A stretch of DNA of 64,000 nt from Marinactinospora thermotolerans DSM 45154 (GTDB lineage: Bacteria; Actinomycetota; Actinomycetes; Streptosporangiales; Streptosporangiaceae), in contig NZ_FUWS01000008.1 in assembly GCF_900167435.1 (NCBI RefSeq), positions 1 to 64,000 of the forward strand. The letters are read 5' to 3'. Within the stretch, counting starts at the first letter, position 1. Every line of letters starts with the position of its first letter. The notes under the pieces are model-generated. The model saw nothing but the letters and a program-made list of their open reading frames with translations, was not told the DNA's origin and ran no database searches. The position numbers and the translations under genes were made by a program. Shown in pieces: positions 37,822 to 47,947 of the stretch.

Positions 37822-38608
37822 CGTTTTCACGGGGTCCCTCGACGGGCGGGGTCGGTGTCCGTCCGCCCAGCCGGCGGGTCAGCTCGGCCGCCGCGTCGCG
37901 GACCCGTCCGGCCAGTGCCGTGTCCGTGACCGGCCGGGCCTGGGGAACGGTCAGGCTGATCGCGGCGACCGGTGTCCCGTTGTGGTCGAAGGCCGCCGCG
38001 GCGACCGACCGGAACCCCTCGGTGACCTGGCCCTCCTCGGCGGACCAGCCGCGGCGGCGTTCCAGCGCCAACGTGTCGCGCAGCTCGCCGGGGGAGCCTG
38101 GACCGAGTCCGGTGCGGCTGACGAAGCGCGCGGTGTCGGGATACAGGGCGCGGACCTGTGCGCGGGGCAGGTGGGCGAGGAGCGCGCGGCCGGATGCGGT
38201 CAGGTGGGCCGGAAGCCGCACCCCCACCCCGGTGATCAGCGCCGGGGCGTGTGCCGGGCGCTCCTTGAGCAGGTAGAGGGTGTCGCGGCCGTGCAGGACA
38301 CCGAGATGGGCGGTCGCGCCGGTCTCCTGGGGCAGCCGGGCGAGGAGGGGGCGGGCCAGCCGCTCCAACGGGTCGTGGCGCAGGTAGGCCGATCCGACCT
38401 CGAAGGCGGCGACGCCCAGGCCCCAACGGCGTTCCTCGGGAAGGTGCGTGACGAACCCCTCCGCCGCCATGGCCTGGAGGAGCTGATAGGCGCTCGACCG
38501 GGGGAGTTCCAGGGCGCGGGCAACGGCCCCGGCCGTCACGGGCCCGGGCCGGGCGGCGAGAAAGCGCAGGACGCGTAGGGCGCGGGTGGCCGAGGGGACG
38601 TGGGACAT
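37799..38608 (-). CDS. IclR family transcriptional regulator
   Basis: A 269-aa regulator. The N-terminal winged helix is SATRALRVLRFLAARPGPVT then AGAVARALELPRSSAYQLLQ; the C-terminal ligand domain contains HLTASGRALLAHLP and SVAAAAFDHNGTPVAAISLT. IclR proteins sense small organic acids. It is divergent from the VOC dioxygenase, with 120 nt between starts holding a palindromic site, so it likely controls that operon and itself. A role in the nearby hut genes is possible but not shown. The C-terminal ~25 residues are polar and overlap the rbpA terminator. Confidence 0.9.
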   Translation of the reverse strand: MSHVPSATRALRVLRFLAARPGPVTAGAVARALELPRSSAYQLLQAMAAEGFVTHLPEERRWGLGVAAFEVGSAYLRHDPLERLARPLLARLPQETGATAHLGVLHGRDTLYLLKERPAHAPALITGVGVRLPAHLTASGRALLAHLPRAQVRALYPDTARFVSRTGLGPGSPGELRDTLALERRRGWSAEEGQVTEGFRSVAAAAFDHNGTPVAAISLTVPQARPVTDTALAGRVRDAAAELTRRLGGRTPTPPVEGPRENDDAPTRT

Positions 38609-38668
38609 GGGGGAATTGTCGCCGCTGGGGGAGCGGTCGGGAAGCCCGGGGGAGAGGACCGGGAATTT

Positions 38669-38684
38669 AGTTTAAGATTCAACT
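38669..38684. promoter_or_regulatory. Palindromic operator between the IclR and VOC genes
   Basis: AGTTTAAGATTCAACT is a 7-2-7 inverted repeat with one mismatch in a small AT-rich island, 45 nt before the VOC gene start. Similar AGTT/AACT palindromes are, from memory, typical of MarR/HxlR-type control of VOC ring-cleavage dioxygenases. Here it may bind the adjacent IclR protein or an unlinked MarR regulator. Confidence 0.55.
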
Positions 38685-38728
38685 GTTTACCAGGGTGGGA
38701 AACAGAGAAGCGACCAGGGAGCCCGAAC

Positions 38729-39685
38729 ATGAGCGTGCAACCGGCGGGAATCCACCACGTCACCGCGATCGCCGGCGACCCCCAGGCCAACGCCGACTTC
38801 TACCTCAACGCACTGGGGATGCGCCTGGTCAAGCGGACCGTCAACTTCGACTCTCCCGACACCTACCACCTCTACTACGGCGACCGAGCGGGCAACCCCG
38901 GGACGATCATGACCTTCTTCCCGTGGCCGGGCGCGCCCAAGGGACGCCTGGGCGCCGGACAGGCGACGGTCACCTCCTTCTCCGTGCCCGAGGGATCGAT
39001 CGGCTGGTGGCAGCGTCATCTCGCCGCGCTGGGGGTGGAGGCCACCCGCCCGACCGAACGGTTGACGGAGGACGTGCTGAGCCTGCGCGATCCCGACGGA
39101 CTCGTCCTCGAACTGGTCGCCGGCCCCGACCACCACGACACCGACCCCTGGGACGGCGGGGCCGTACCGGTCGAACACGCCATCCGGGGCATCCGCTCGG
39201 TGACGCTGACCGAGCACGACCACGAGCGCACCGCCGACATGCTGGCCGGGCGGCTCGGATTCACCCTGGCCGGCGAGGAGGAGGGCCGTCTGCGCTTCCG
39301 CACCGCCGGCGCGGCCGACGGCGTCGGCACCCTCCTCGACGTGGTCGCCGCGCCAAAGGCCCCCCGCGGCCACGTCGCGGCGGGCACCGTCCACCACGTC
39401 GCCTACCGGGCCCCCGACCAGGAGGCCCAGAGCGCGTGGCGCAGCGCCCTGCTGGAGGACGGCGTCGACGTCACCGAGATCCGCGACCGCTCCTACTTCA
39501 CCTCGATCTACTTCCGCGAGCCCGGTGGGGTGCTGCTGGAGATCGCCACCGACGGCCCCGGGTTCGACTACGACGAGCCCCTGCTGGAGCTGGGACGCCG
39601 GCTGAAGCTTCCGCCGTGGCTGGAGCCCAACCGCGCCCAGATCGAGAAGTCCCTGCCCGCCGTCACGTTCGGGGAGGAGGGGTGA
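38729..39685 (+). CDS. VOC-family ring-cleaving dioxygenase (MhqO/LinE-like)
   Basis: A 318-aa protein with tandem glyoxalase/VOC modules. Metal-site segments are GIHHVTAIAGDPQANADFY (His10 region), GTVHHVAYRAPDQEAQSAWR (second His) and YFREPGGVLLEIATDGPGF (Glu). Homologues such as MhqO and LinE open (hydro)quinone rings using Fe2+. The ATG at 38729 follows AGGGAGCC. The stop overlaps the next gene (GTGA), and that gene is an MhqD-like hydrolase, so the pair mirrors the Bacillus mhqO/mhqD quinone-detoxification genes. Confidence 0.88.
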   Translation: MSVQPAGIHHVTAIAGDPQANADFYLNALGMRLVKRTVNFDSPDTYHLYYGDRAGNPGTIMTFFPWPGAPKGRLGAGQATVTSFSVPEGSIGWWQRHLAALGVEATRPTERLTEDVLSLRDPDGLVLELVAGPDHHDTDPWDGGAVPVEHAIRGIRSVTLTEHDHERTADMLAGRLGFTLAGEEEGRLRFRTAGAADGVGTLLDVVAAPKAPRGHVAAGTVHHVAYRAPDQEAQSAWRSALLEDGVDVTEIRDRSYFTSIYFREPGGVLLEIATDGPGFDYDEPLLELGRRLKLPPWLEPNRAQIEKSLPAVTFGEEG

Positions 39686-40317
39686 GCGCCCTCGGCTTCG
39701 TCCACCTCTTCGAACCCGCCACACGGCCGGACGCCGACACCCTCCTCCTGCTGCACGGGACCGGGGGCGACGAACACGACCTGCTCGGGCTCGGCCGGAC
39801 GCTGGCGCCGGGCGCCGCGTTGCTGTCGCCACGGGGCAAGGTCGACGAGAACGGCGCGGGCCGCTGGTTCCGCAGGGTGCGGGAGGGTGTGTTCGACGTG
39901 GACGACGTCATCCGCCGCGCCCACGAACTCGGTGACTTCGTCGAGGAGGCGGCCGGTGCGTACGGCGTCGACCCGTCCGGGCTGACCGCCGTCGGTTTCT
40001 CCAACGGCGCCAACATCGCGGCCGCGTTGCTCCTGCTGCGTCCGGGGCTGCTGCGCGCGGCCGTCCTCCTGGCGCCGGCGGCCCCGTTGCAGGGACGCCG
40101 GCCCGAACCGGTGGACCTGACGGGGACCCGGGTGTTCGTCGGGGCGGGAACCAGCGACCCGATCACCCCGTTGGACCAGGCGGAGCTGCTCGTGGAGCAG
40201 CTTCGCGAGCGCGGCGCGGACGTGTGGTTGCGGACGCACGCCGGCGGCCACGCTCCCTCCCCCGAGGTGGTGGCCGACGCGCGGACCTGGCTGGCGGGTC
40301 CGCGGCCGGCCTCCTGA
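39682..40317 (+). CDS. MhqD-like serine hydrolase (carboxylesterase/phospholipase)
   Basis: A 211-aa alpha/beta hydrolase. The oxyanion segment is LLLLHGTGGDEHDLL, the nucleophile elbow is VGFSNGANIAAALLL (GFSNG), and the acid and His are in GTSDPITP and HAGGHAPSPEV. This is the phospholipase/carboxylesterase family that includes B. subtilis MhqD. It probably processes the ring-opened product of the coupled dioxygenase. The start is the GTG overlapping the upstream stop, with GGGGAGGAGGG ahead. Confidence 0.9.
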   Translation: MSALGFVHLFEPATRPDADTLLLLHGTGGDEHDLLGLGRTLAPGAALLSPRGKVDENGAGRWFRRVREGVFDVDDVIRRAHELGDFVEEAAGAYGVDPSGLTAVGFSNGANIAAALLLLRPGLLRAAVLLAPAAPLQGRRPEPVDLTGTRVFVGAGTSDPITPLDQAELLVEQLRERGADVWLRTHAGGHAPSPEVVADARTWLAGPRPAS

Positions 40318-40358
40318 CAACGACGTCTCCCCAGCCGCGCGTCCGTCCCGCGCGGATC

Positions 40359-40387
40359 GGAAGGGCGCCCCACAAGGGCGCCCTTCC
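40359..40387 (+). terminator. Hairpin terminator after the VOC/hydrolase operon
   Basis: A perfect 12-bp stem (40359-40370 with 40376-40387) around CACAA, 41 nt after the hydrolase stop and before the hut operon. There is no T-run. Confidence 0.7.
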
Positions 40388-40603
40388 CCGTCCCGCCCAC
40401 CGGCACGGTCCGCCAGGACCGGCGAGGGACCCCGCGGCCGGCCCGTCGCCGTGACGAGAGGCCGGTACCGGCCGGACCTTCCGGCCCGGGACTCCACGGC
40501 ACGGCCCGCCCACGGGGCCGCGTCCCCCGGGGCGTCTGAAATACCGGACACGATCGCCGTGCCGCTTCCCCGCGCGCGGCCCTTCCTGTCGTCCAATGGG
40601 GGC

Positions 40604-42142
40604 ATGTCCGCCTTCGTCTCCATCAGCCCCACCCCCCTGGCCCCACGGCACGTCGTCGAGGTCGCCCGACACGACACACCGGTACGTCTCAGCGACGAGG
40701 CGCGCACGGCGCTGGCCCGGGGACGCGAGCATGTCGACGCGCTGGCCGGCAGGGACCAGCCCGCCTACGGCGTGAGCACCGGATTCGGGGCGCTGGCCAC
40801 GCGCTTCATCACCCCGGGTCTCAGGGCCCGGCTCCAACGCTCGTTGATCCGCTCGCACGCCGCCAGCACCGGCCCCGAAGTCGAGCGCGAGGTCGTGCGC
40901 GCCCTGATGCTGCTGCGGCTGCGCACCCTGGCCTCCGGACGTACCGGCGTGCGCCCACGGACCGCCGAAACGCTCGCCGCCCTGCTCAACAGCGGGATCA
41001 CCCCGGTCGTCTACGAGTACGGCAGCCTGGGATGCTCGGGGGACCTCGCGCCCCTGGCCCACGTGGCGCTGGCCCTCACCGGCGAGGGGGAGGTGCGCGA
41101 CAGGGAGGGGCGGATACGCCCGGCCGCGGAGGCGCTGCGCGAGGCGGGACTGGAGCCGGTCGAGCTCGTCGCGAAGGAGGGGCTCGCGCTCATCAACGGG
41201 ACCGACGGCATGCTGGGCATGCTCGTCCTGGCCTGCCACGACCTGCGCGCCCTCCTGGGCGTCGCCGACGTCAGCGCGGCGATGAGCGTGGAGGCGCTGC
41301 TCGGTACGGACCGGGTGTTCGCCGCCGACCTCCAGGAACTGCGCCCCCACCCCGGCCAAGGGGTCGCGGCGGCCAACATGCGCGCGCTGCTCGCCGACTC
41401 GCCGATCGTCGCCTCCCATCGGGGCCCCGACTGCACGCGCGTCCAAGACGCCTATTCGCTGCGCTGCGCGCCGCAGGTCGCCGGCGCGGCCCGCGACACG
41501 CTGGCGCACGCCGAGACGGTGGCGGCGCGCGAACTCGCCTCGGTCATCGACAACCCGGTCGTCCTGGCCGACGGAAGGGTCGAGTCCAACGGCAACTTCC
41601 ACGGCGCGCCGCTGGCCTACGTGCTGGACTTCCTGGCGATCGCCGTCGCCGACGTGGCCTCGATCGCCGAACGGCGTACCGACCGGATGCTCGATGTCGC
41701 CCGCTCCCACGGCCTGCCCGCCTTCCTCGCCGACGACCCCGGGGTGGACTCGGGGTACATGATCGCCCAGTACACCCAGTCGGCGATCGTCGCCGAGCTC
41801 AAACGGCTCGCGGTTCCCGCCTCCGTCGACTCCATCCCCGGGTCGGCCATGCAGGAGGACCACGTCTCCATGGGCTGGTCCGCCGCCCGCAAACTACGCC
41901 GGGCCCTCGACGGGCTCACCGACGTGCTGGCCGTCGAACTGTTGACCGCCGCCCGAGCGCTGGACCTGCGCGCCCCCTTGGCGCCGGCCCCCGCCACCGC
42001 CGCCGTCGTCTCCGCGGTGCGCGCCCACGTCCCGGGGCCCGGTCCCGACCGGCACCTGGCCCCCGAGATCGCCGCCGTCGCCCGCCTTGTACGCGACGGC
42101 ACCATCCTCGCCGCGGCCCGTTCCGCGGCCCGGATCGACTGA
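40604..42142 (+). CDS. hutH: Histidine ammonia-lyase
   Basis: A 512-aa enzyme converting histidine to urocanate and ammonia. The MIO-forming loop reads [14 protein letters not shown]: Cys replaces the Ala of the usual ASG triad, which I recall as the actinobacterial form. [15 protein letters not shown] carries the catalytic Tyr; [18 protein letters not shown] and QEDHVSMGW are conserved. The ATG at 40604 is preceded by CCAATGGGGGC; SD-like GGGGG is immediately adjacent, so translation may be leaderless. It starts the hut operon, with hutU 20 nt downstream. Confidence 0.97.
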   Translation: MSAFVSISPTPLAPRHVVEVARHDTPVRLSDEARTALARGREHVDALAGRDQPAYGVSTGFGALATRFITPGLRARLQRSLIRSHAASTGPEVEREVVRALMLLRLRTLASGRTGVRPRTAETLAALLNSGITPVVYEYGSLGCSGDLAPLAHVALALTGEGEVRDREGRIRPAAEALREAGLEPVELVAKEGLALINGTDGMLGMLVLACHDLRALLGVADVSAAMSVEALLGTDRVFAADLQELRPHPGQGVAAANMRALLADSPIVASHRGPDCTRVQDAYSLRCAPQVAGAARDTLAHAETVAARELASVIDNPVVLADGRVESNGNFHGAPLAYVLDFLAIAVADVASIAERRTDRMLDVARSHGLPAFLADDPGVDSGYMIAQYTQSAIVAELKRLAVPASVDSIPGSAMQEDHVSMGWSAARKLRRALDGLTDVLAVELLTAARALDLRAPLAPAPATAAVVSAVRAHVPGPGPDRHLAPEIAAVARLVRDGTILAAARSAARID

Positions 42143-42162
42143 ACCGGCAGGAAGGAACCGGC

Positions 42163-43824
42163 ATGGACAACGGAGCACCCCGCACCGTGCGCGCGCCCCG
42201 CGGCGCCACCCTGACCGCCAAGGGCTGGCAACAGGAGGCGGCGCTGCGGATGCTGCACAACAACCTCGACCCGGAGGTCGCCGAACGCCCCGACGACCTC
42301 GTCGTCTACGGCGGGACCGGGCGGGCCGCGCGCGACTGGCGCAGCTTCGACCGGATCACCGCCTCCCTGCGCGAGCTGGCCGACGACGAGACGCTGCTCG
42401 TACAGTCCGGACGCCCGGCGGGGATCCTGCGCACCTCCGAATGGGCGCCGCGGGTGCTCATCGCCAACGCCAACCTCGTCCCCGACTGGGCCAACTGGGA
42501 GGAGTTCCGCCGCCTCGACGCGCTGGGCCTGACCATGTACGGGCAGATGACCGCGGGCTCGTGGGTCTACATCGGTACCCAGGGCATCCTCCAGGGCACC
42601 TACGAGACCTTCGCCGCGGTCGCCGCCAAGAGGTACGGCGGCAGCCTGGCCGGAACGCTCACGGTCACCGCGGGGCTGGGAGGCATGGGGGGCGCGCAGC
42701 CGCTCGCCGTCACGATGAACGGGGGCGTCGCGATCGTCGTGGAGTGCGACGAGGAGCGGATCCGACGCCGCCTGCGCACCGGCTACCTCGACGTACGCGC
42801 CGACGACGTCGACGAGGCGGTGCGCCTGGCCGAGGCGGCGCGCGCCGACCGCCGCCCCTTGTCCGTCGCCGTTCCCGGCAACGCCGCCCTGGTCCTGCCG
42901 GAGCTGTTGCGCCGCGGCGTCCCCGTCGACGTCGTCACCGACCAGACGTCGGCGCACGACCCGCTCAGCTACCTGCCGGCCGACGTCGCCTTCGAGGAGT
43001 GGCACTCCCGCGCCGACGCCGACCCCGAGGGGTTCACCCGCCGGGCCCGCGAGTCGATGGCCGCGCACGTCGAGGCGATGGTCGGCTTCCGCGACGCGGG
43101 GGCGGAGGTGTTCGACTACGGCAACTCCATCCGCGACGAGGCCCGGCGCGCCGGCTACGACCGGGCGTTCGAGATCCCCGGCTTCGTCCCCGCCTACATC
43201 CGGCCGCTGTTTTGCGAGGGGAAGGGACCGTTCCGGTGGGTGGCCCTGTCGGGGGACCCGGCCGACATCGCGCGGACCGACCAGGCCGTGCTCGACCTGT
43301 TCCCCGACAACGAGCCGCTCGCCCGGTGGATCCGCCTGGCCAGGGAGAAGGTCGCCTTCCAGGGGCTTCCCGCCCGCATCTGCTGGCTCGGCCAGGGCGA
43401 GCGGGCCGCCGCCGGCCTGCGCTTCAACGAGCTCGTCGCCGCCGGCGAGGTGGGCGCGCCCCTGGCGATCGGCCGCGACCACCTCGACACGGGATCGGTC
43501 GCCTCGCCCTACCGCGAGACCGAGGCGATGCTGGACGGCTCCGACGCGATCGCCGACTGGCCGCTGCTCAACGCGCTGGTCAACACCGCCTCGGGGGCGT
43601 CGTGGGTGTCGATCCACCATGGCGGCGGGGTGGGCATGGGCCGCTCCGTCCACGCCGGCCAGGTCAGCGTCGCGGACGGGACCGCGCTCGCCGCGGCCAA
43701 GCTCGAACGGGTCCTCACCAACGACCCGGCGACCGGGGTGTTGCGCCACGTCGACGCGGGCTACCCCCAGGCGGAGGAGACCGCGCGGCGGCATGGGCTA
43801 CGGGCACCGATGCGCGAGGGGTGA
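42163..43824 (+). CDS. hutU: Urocanate hydratase
   Basis: A 553-aa NAD-dependent enzyme converting urocanate to imidazolonepropionate. Conserved: [20 protein letters not shown]-type N-terminus (seen as [18 protein letters not shown]), [46 protein letters not shown] (NAD site), [13 protein letters not shown] (catalytic region) and [17 protein letters not shown] near the end. The ATG at 42163 follows GAAGGAACC. Length is typical. Confidence 0.97.
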   Translation: MDNGAPRTVRAPRGATLTAKGWQQEAALRMLHNNLDPEVAERPDDLVVYGGTGRAARDWRSFDRITASLRELADDETLLVQSGRPAGILRTSEWAPRVLIANANLVPDWANWEEFRRLDALGLTMYGQMTAGSWVYIGTQGILQGTYETFAAVAAKRYGGSLAGTLTVTAGLGGMGGAQPLAVTMNGGVAIVVECDEERIRRRLRTGYLDVRADDVDEAVRLAEAARADRRPLSVAVPGNAALVLPELLRRGVPVDVVTDQTSAHDPLSYLPADVAFEEWHSRADADPEGFTRRARESMAAHVEAMVGFRDAGAEVFDYGNSIRDEARRAGYDRAFEIPGFVPAYIRPLFCEGKGPFRWVALSGDPADIARTDQAVLDLFPDNEPLARWIRLAREKVAFQGLPARICWLGQGERAAAGLRFNELVAAGEVGAPLAIGRDHLDTGSVASPYRETEAMLDGSDAIADWPLLNALVNTASGASWVSIHHGGGVGMGRSVHAGQVSVADGTALAAAKLERVLTNDPATGVLRHVDAGYPQAEETARRHGLRAPMREG

Positions 43825-43960
43825 GCGGCTCGTCCAACGGCGCGCGACCCGGCCGACCGGCGGAGAGGGCGACACCACCCCCGCCGGTCGGACCGCGGCG
43901 GTTCCGACGCGGGACACTGCCAGAGCAACCCCGTGGGGAAGACGACGAGGAGACACCCGA

Positions 43961-45178
43961 GTGAGCACGACCTTCGACGAACTGTGGAGCGGACTGCACC
44001 CCATCGGCCGGAACCGCGCGGGGGGCGGCTACCGGCGTTTCTCCTGGACCCCCGCCGACGCCGAGGCCCGCGCCTGGTTCACCGCCGAGGCCCGCGCGCG
44101 CGGGCTGAGGGTGGAGACCGACCGCAACGGCAACCTGTGGGCCTGGTGGGGCGAGCCCGCTCCCGGCGCCGTCGTCACCGGCTCCCACCTCGACTCGGTG
44201 CCCGACGGGGGCCCCTTCGACGGGCCCCTTGGAGTGGCCGGTGCCCTGGCGGCCGTCGACCTGCTCAAGGAACGGGGGTTCACCCCCTCCCGGCCCATCG
44301 CCGTCACCGTCTTCGTCGAGGAGGAGGGGGCCCGCTTCGGGGTCCCCTGCCTGGGAAGCCGGCTGCTGACCGGTGCCATCGCGCCCGAGCGCGCCCGCGG
44401 CCTCGCCGACGCCGACGGCGTCACCTGGGCCTCGGCGGCGGCCAGAGCCGGGGTCGACCCGGAACGGATCGGCGCCGACCCCGAGCGTCTCGCGCTGATC
44501 GGGACGTTCGTGGAACTCCACATCGAACAGGGCCGCGCGCTGGCGGGACTGGACGCGCCCGTCGGGGTCGCCGGCGCGGTGTGGCCGCACGGACGCTGGC
44601 GGCTGGACTTCACCGGGCAGGCCGACCACGCCGGGACCACGCGGCTGGCCGACCGCAACGACCCCATGCTGCCGTTCGCCGAAACCGTGCTCGCCGCCCG
44701 TTCGGGCGCCGAGGCCTACGACGCGGTCGCGACGATCGGACGGGTCCAGGTGACCCCCAACGGGACCAACGCCATCCCCTCCCGGGTGCGCGCCTGGCTG
44801 GACGCCCGGGCGCCCGAGGACGTGACGTTGCGCGCGCTCGTCGAACACGTCAACGAGGTCGCGCGGCGCAGCTCGGTCCAGCACGGTGTCGCGCTGGCCA
44901 GCTACCAGGAGTCGTTGACCCCCATCGTGAAGTTCCAGACCGATCTGCGGGACCGCGTCGCCGCGATCGTCGGGGGCGCCCGACCGGCTCCGGTGCTGGC
45001 CACCGGGGCCGGCCACGACGCGGGCGTGCTCGCCGCCGCCGTGCCCACGGCGATGCTGTTCGTGCGCAATCCCACCGGGGTCTCCCACGCCCCCGAGGAG
45101 AGCGCGGAACGGGCCGACGTGCACGCCGGGGTGGTGGCGCTGGCCGACGTCCTCGCCGACCTGGCCGGTACGGGATGA
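43961..45178 (+). CDS. M20 family amidohydrolase (allantoate amidohydrolase-like) in the hut operon
   Basis: A 405-aa dizinc hydrolase of the allantoate amidohydrolase/beta-ureidopropionase group. Metal-binding motifs: GSHLDSVPDGGPFDGPLGV, EEEGARFGVPCLGSR and ELHIEQG; dimer-lid residues in QADHAGTTRLADRND; GAGHDAG near the C-terminus. It lies between hutU and hutF and overlaps hutF by 4 nt, while no hutG is in the window. A plausible role is therefore hydrolysis of N-formylglutamate, the product of HutF, to glutamate and formate. That is inferred from context. The start is GTG with GACGAGGAG upstream. Confidence 0.85.
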   Translation: MSTTFDELWSGLHPIGRNRAGGGYRRFSWTPADAEARAWFTAEARARGLRVETDRNGNLWAWWGEPAPGAVVTGSHLDSVPDGGPFDGPLGVAGALAAVDLLKERGFTPSRPIAVTVFVEEEGARFGVPCLGSRLLTGAIAPERARGLADADGVTWASAAARAGVDPERIGADPERLALIGTFVELHIEQGRALAGLDAPVGVAGAVWPHGRWRLDFTGQADHAGTTRLADRNDPMLPFAETVLAARSGAEAYDAVATIGRVQVTPNGTNAIPSRVRAWLDARAPEDVTLRALVEHVNEVARRSSVQHGVALASYQESLTPIVKFQTDLRDRVAAIVGGARPAPVLATGAGHDAGVLAAAVPTAMLFVRNPTGVSHAPEESAERADVHAGVVALADVLADLAGTG

Positions 45179-46584
45179 CCGGCCGCGCGGGCCCCGGCGC
45201 CCGCTACTGGTGCGCGTGGGCGTGGAGCGGGCAGGGGGAGAACCCGATCGAGTCGGCCGTGCTCGTCGACGTCGGAGCCGACGGCCTGATCGCCGACGTC
45301 ACCACGGGGGTGCCCGCCCCGCCCGGTGTCCCACGGCTGGCCGGCCTGACGCTTCCGGGCATGGCCGACGTCCACTCGCACGCCTTCCACCGGGCGTTGC
45401 GCGGACGCACCCATGGGGGCACCGGGTCGTTTTGGACCTGGCGCGAGCAGATGTACCGGGTCGCCGCCCGGCTCACCCCGGACTCCTACCATCGGCTCGC
45501 CCGCGCGGTCTACGCCGAAATGGCCCTGGCCGGGATCACCTGCGTGGGGGAGTTCCACTACCTGCACCATGGACCCGACCGGACCCGCTACGACGACCCC
45601 AACGCGATGGCGCTCGCGCTCGTCGCCGCGGCGGGTGACGCCGGCATCCGCATCACCCTGCTCGACACCTGTTACCTGACCGGCGGCCTGGGGCCCGACG
45701 GACGCCACCTGCCCTTGGCGGGGCCCCAGGAGCGGTTCGGCGACGGTGACGCCCACGCCTGGGCCGAACGGGTCTCCCGGCTGCGTCCCGAGGGCGGCCA
45801 CGCCCGCGTGGGGGCCGCGGTGCACTCGGTGCGCGCGGTCCCCCGCGCCCAGATCCCCGTCGTGGTCGAATGGGCGCGCGCGGCCGACGCGCCGCTGCAC
45901 GTCCACCTCTCGGAACAGCCGGCCGAGAACGAGGCGTGCCGGGCCGCCACCGGCCTCACCCCCGCGGGAGTGCTCGCCGACGCCGGCGCGCTGGGGCCCG
46001 CCACCACCCTGGTGCACGCCACCCATCTCACCGACAGCGACGTGGGAGCGATCCGGGCCTCGGGGACGACGGTGTGCCTGTGCCCGACGACCGAACGCGA
46101 CCTGGCCGACGGCCTGCCGCGCACGGCGGACCTCGTCGCCGGGGCCGGCGGCGACCCCGGGGTCCGTCTCACGCTGGGCACCGACGCCCACGCCCAGATC
46201 GACATGTTCGAGGAGATGCGCGCGGTGGAGCTGCACGAGCGGCTGCGCACCGGACGGCGCGGGACGCTGCGCGCCGCAGAGCTGGGCCGGGCGGCCATGG
46301 CCTCCGGGCACGCCGCGCTGGGCTGGACGCGGCACGGGGAGCCGCCGGCCGGCGTGATCCGGCCGGGGGCGCGAGCCGACCTCGTCGTCCTCGACCTCGA
46401 CGGCGTCCGGCTGGCCGGGACGGATCCCGCGCGCGCCGCCGAGGCCGCCGTGTTCGCCGCGACCTCGGCCGACGTCCGCCACGTCATGGCGGACGGGCGC
46501 TGGATCGTCCGAGACGGCCGGCACACGATGATCCCCGACGCCGCCGAGCTTCTGGACGCCGCGATCAAGGAGGTACACGCATGA
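45175..46584 (+). CDS. hutF: Formimidoylglutamate deiminase
   Basis: A 469-aa amidohydrolase-superfamily enzyme converting N-formimidoyl-glutamate to N-formylglutamate and ammonia. Zinc motif [19 protein letters not shown], then [41 protein letters not shown] and [20 protein letters not shown] match HutF. Its presence means the five-step formylglutamate route rather than the HutG formimidoylglutamase route. The ATG at 45175 overlaps the M20 stop and its TGA overlaps the hutI ATG, so the last three genes are tightly coupled. Confidence 0.95.
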   Translation: MTGRAGPGARYWCAWAWSGQGENPIESAVLVDVGADGLIADVTTGVPAPPGVPRLAGLTLPGMADVHSHAFHRALRGRTHGGTGSFWTWREQMYRVAARLTPDSYHRLARAVYAEMALAGITCVGEFHYLHHGPDRTRYDDPNAMALALVAAAGDAGIRITLLDTCYLTGGLGPDGRHLPLAGPQERFGDGDAHAWAERVSRLRPEGGHARVGAAVHSVRAVPRAQIPVVVEWARAADAPLHVHLSEQPAENEACRAATGLTPAGVLADAGALGPATTLVHATHLTDSDVGAIRASGTTVCLCPTTERDLADGLPRTADLVAGAGGDPGVRLTLGTDAHAQIDMFEEMRAVELHERLRTGRRGTLRAAELGRAAMASGHAALGWTRHGEPPAGVIRPGARADLVVLDLDGVRLAGTDPARAAEAAVFAATSADVRHVMADGRWIVRDGRHTMIPDAAELLDAAIKEVHA

Positions 46585-47789
46585 CCACCACGTCGACCCC
46601 TGTCCCCCGATCGTTGCTCGTCGACCGGATCGGCGTGCTCGTCACCAACGACCCCGGGGCGGGGGAGGGGCGGCTGGGGCGGATCCTTGACGCCGCGCTG
46701 GTCGTCGAGGAGGGGCGGGTGGCCTGGACGGGGCCGGCCGGCCGCGCTCCGGCCGCCGATGCGCGGGTGGACGCGGCCGGGCGCTGCGTCGTGCCGGGCT
46801 TCGTCGACAGCCACTCCCACATCGTGTTCGCGGGCGACCGCGGCGCGGAGTTCGCGGCGCGGATGGAGGGGCGCGCCTACGAGGCGGGTGGCATCCGGTC
46901 CACGGTGGCCGCCACCCGCGCCGCCTCCGACGACGCCCTTCTCGCCAGGGCCACCGAGCTGCTGGGCGAGGCCCGCGCCCAGGGGACCACGACCCTGGAG
47001 ATCAAGTCGGGCTACGGGTTGACCGTCGCCGACGAGGAACGCGCGCTGCGCGTGGCGGCGCGCCTCACCGAGGAGGTGACCTTCCTCGGCGCCCACGTCG
47101 TGCCCCAGGAGTACGCCGCCGACCCCGCGGGCTACGTCGATCTGGTCACCGGGCCGATGCTGCGGGCCTGCGCGCCACACGCCCGCTGGATCGACGTGTT
47201 CTGCGAGCGGGGCGCGTTCGACGAGGAGGCGGCCCGGCGGGTGCTGACCGCCGGGCGCGAACACGGGCTGCTCGCCCGGGTCCACGGCAACCAGCTCGGC
47301 CCGGGGCCGGGGGTCGGTCTCGCCGTGGAGCTCGGGGCCGCCTCGGTGGACCACTGCACCTACCTCGACGGCGCCGACATCGCCGCGCTCGCGGATCCGG
47401 CCTCCTCGACCGTGGCGACCCTGCTGCCCGGCGTGGACTTCTCCACCCGCGCCCCCTATCCGGACGCGCGGGCCCTGCTGGACGCGGGCGCGACCGTCGC
47501 CCTGGCCACCGACTGCAACCCCGGTTCCTGTTTCAGCACGAGCATGGCGCTGTGCATCGCCCTGGCCGTGCGCGAGATGCGCATGACCCCGGACGAGGCG
47601 CTGTGGGCCGCCACCGAGGGAGGCGCCCGGGCGCTGCGCCGTGACGACATCGGGCATCTGCGGGTGGGCGCCCGCGCCGACCTGGTGCTGCTGGAGGCCC
47701 CCGACCCGCTCTACCTCGCCTACCGGCCGGGAGTCCCCCAGGTCGCGGCGGTCTGGAAGGACGGGGAGCGGGTCGCCGGCCGGGCGTGA
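46581..47789 (+). CDS. hutI: Imidazolonepropionase
   Basis: A 402-aa amidohydrolase opening the imidazolone ring to give N-formimidoyl-glutamate. Metal ligands are in [68 protein letters not shown] and [19 protein letters not shown] are family-specific. The ATG overlaps the hutF stop (ATGA). It is the last hut gene; 158 nt separate it from the ACT-GNAT gene. Confidence 0.97.
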   Translation: MTTTSTPVPRSLLVDRIGVLVTNDPGAGEGRLGRILDAALVVEEGRVAWTGPAGRAPAADARVDAAGRCVVPGFVDSHSHIVFAGDRGAEFAARMEGRAYEAGGIRSTVAATRAASDDALLARATELLGEARAQGTTTLEIKSGYGLTVADEERALRVAARLTEEVTFLGAHVVPQEYAADPAGYVDLVTGPMLRACAPHARWIDVFCERGAFDEEAARRVLTAGREHGLLARVHGNQLGPGPGVGLAVELGAASVDHCTYLDGADIAALADPASSTVATLLPGVDFSTRAPYPDARALLDAGATVALATDCNPGSCFSTSMALCIALAVREMRMTPDEALWAATEGGARALRRDDIGHLRVGARADLVLLEAPDPLYLAYRPGVPQVAAVWKDGERVAGRA

Positions 47790-47947
47790 GGCCCCGTCCG
47801 ATCGGCGAACCGACACGGGAAACAGGCCCTAACACCGCCGTAGCGCCGTGGAAACCTTGTCCGCTCATCCTTGGACATGGCACGACGAAAGCCATCGAAA
47901 AGGGCGGAAGTCCTCTTCGGGGCGTGGCCACCGACCGAGGGGAAGAC

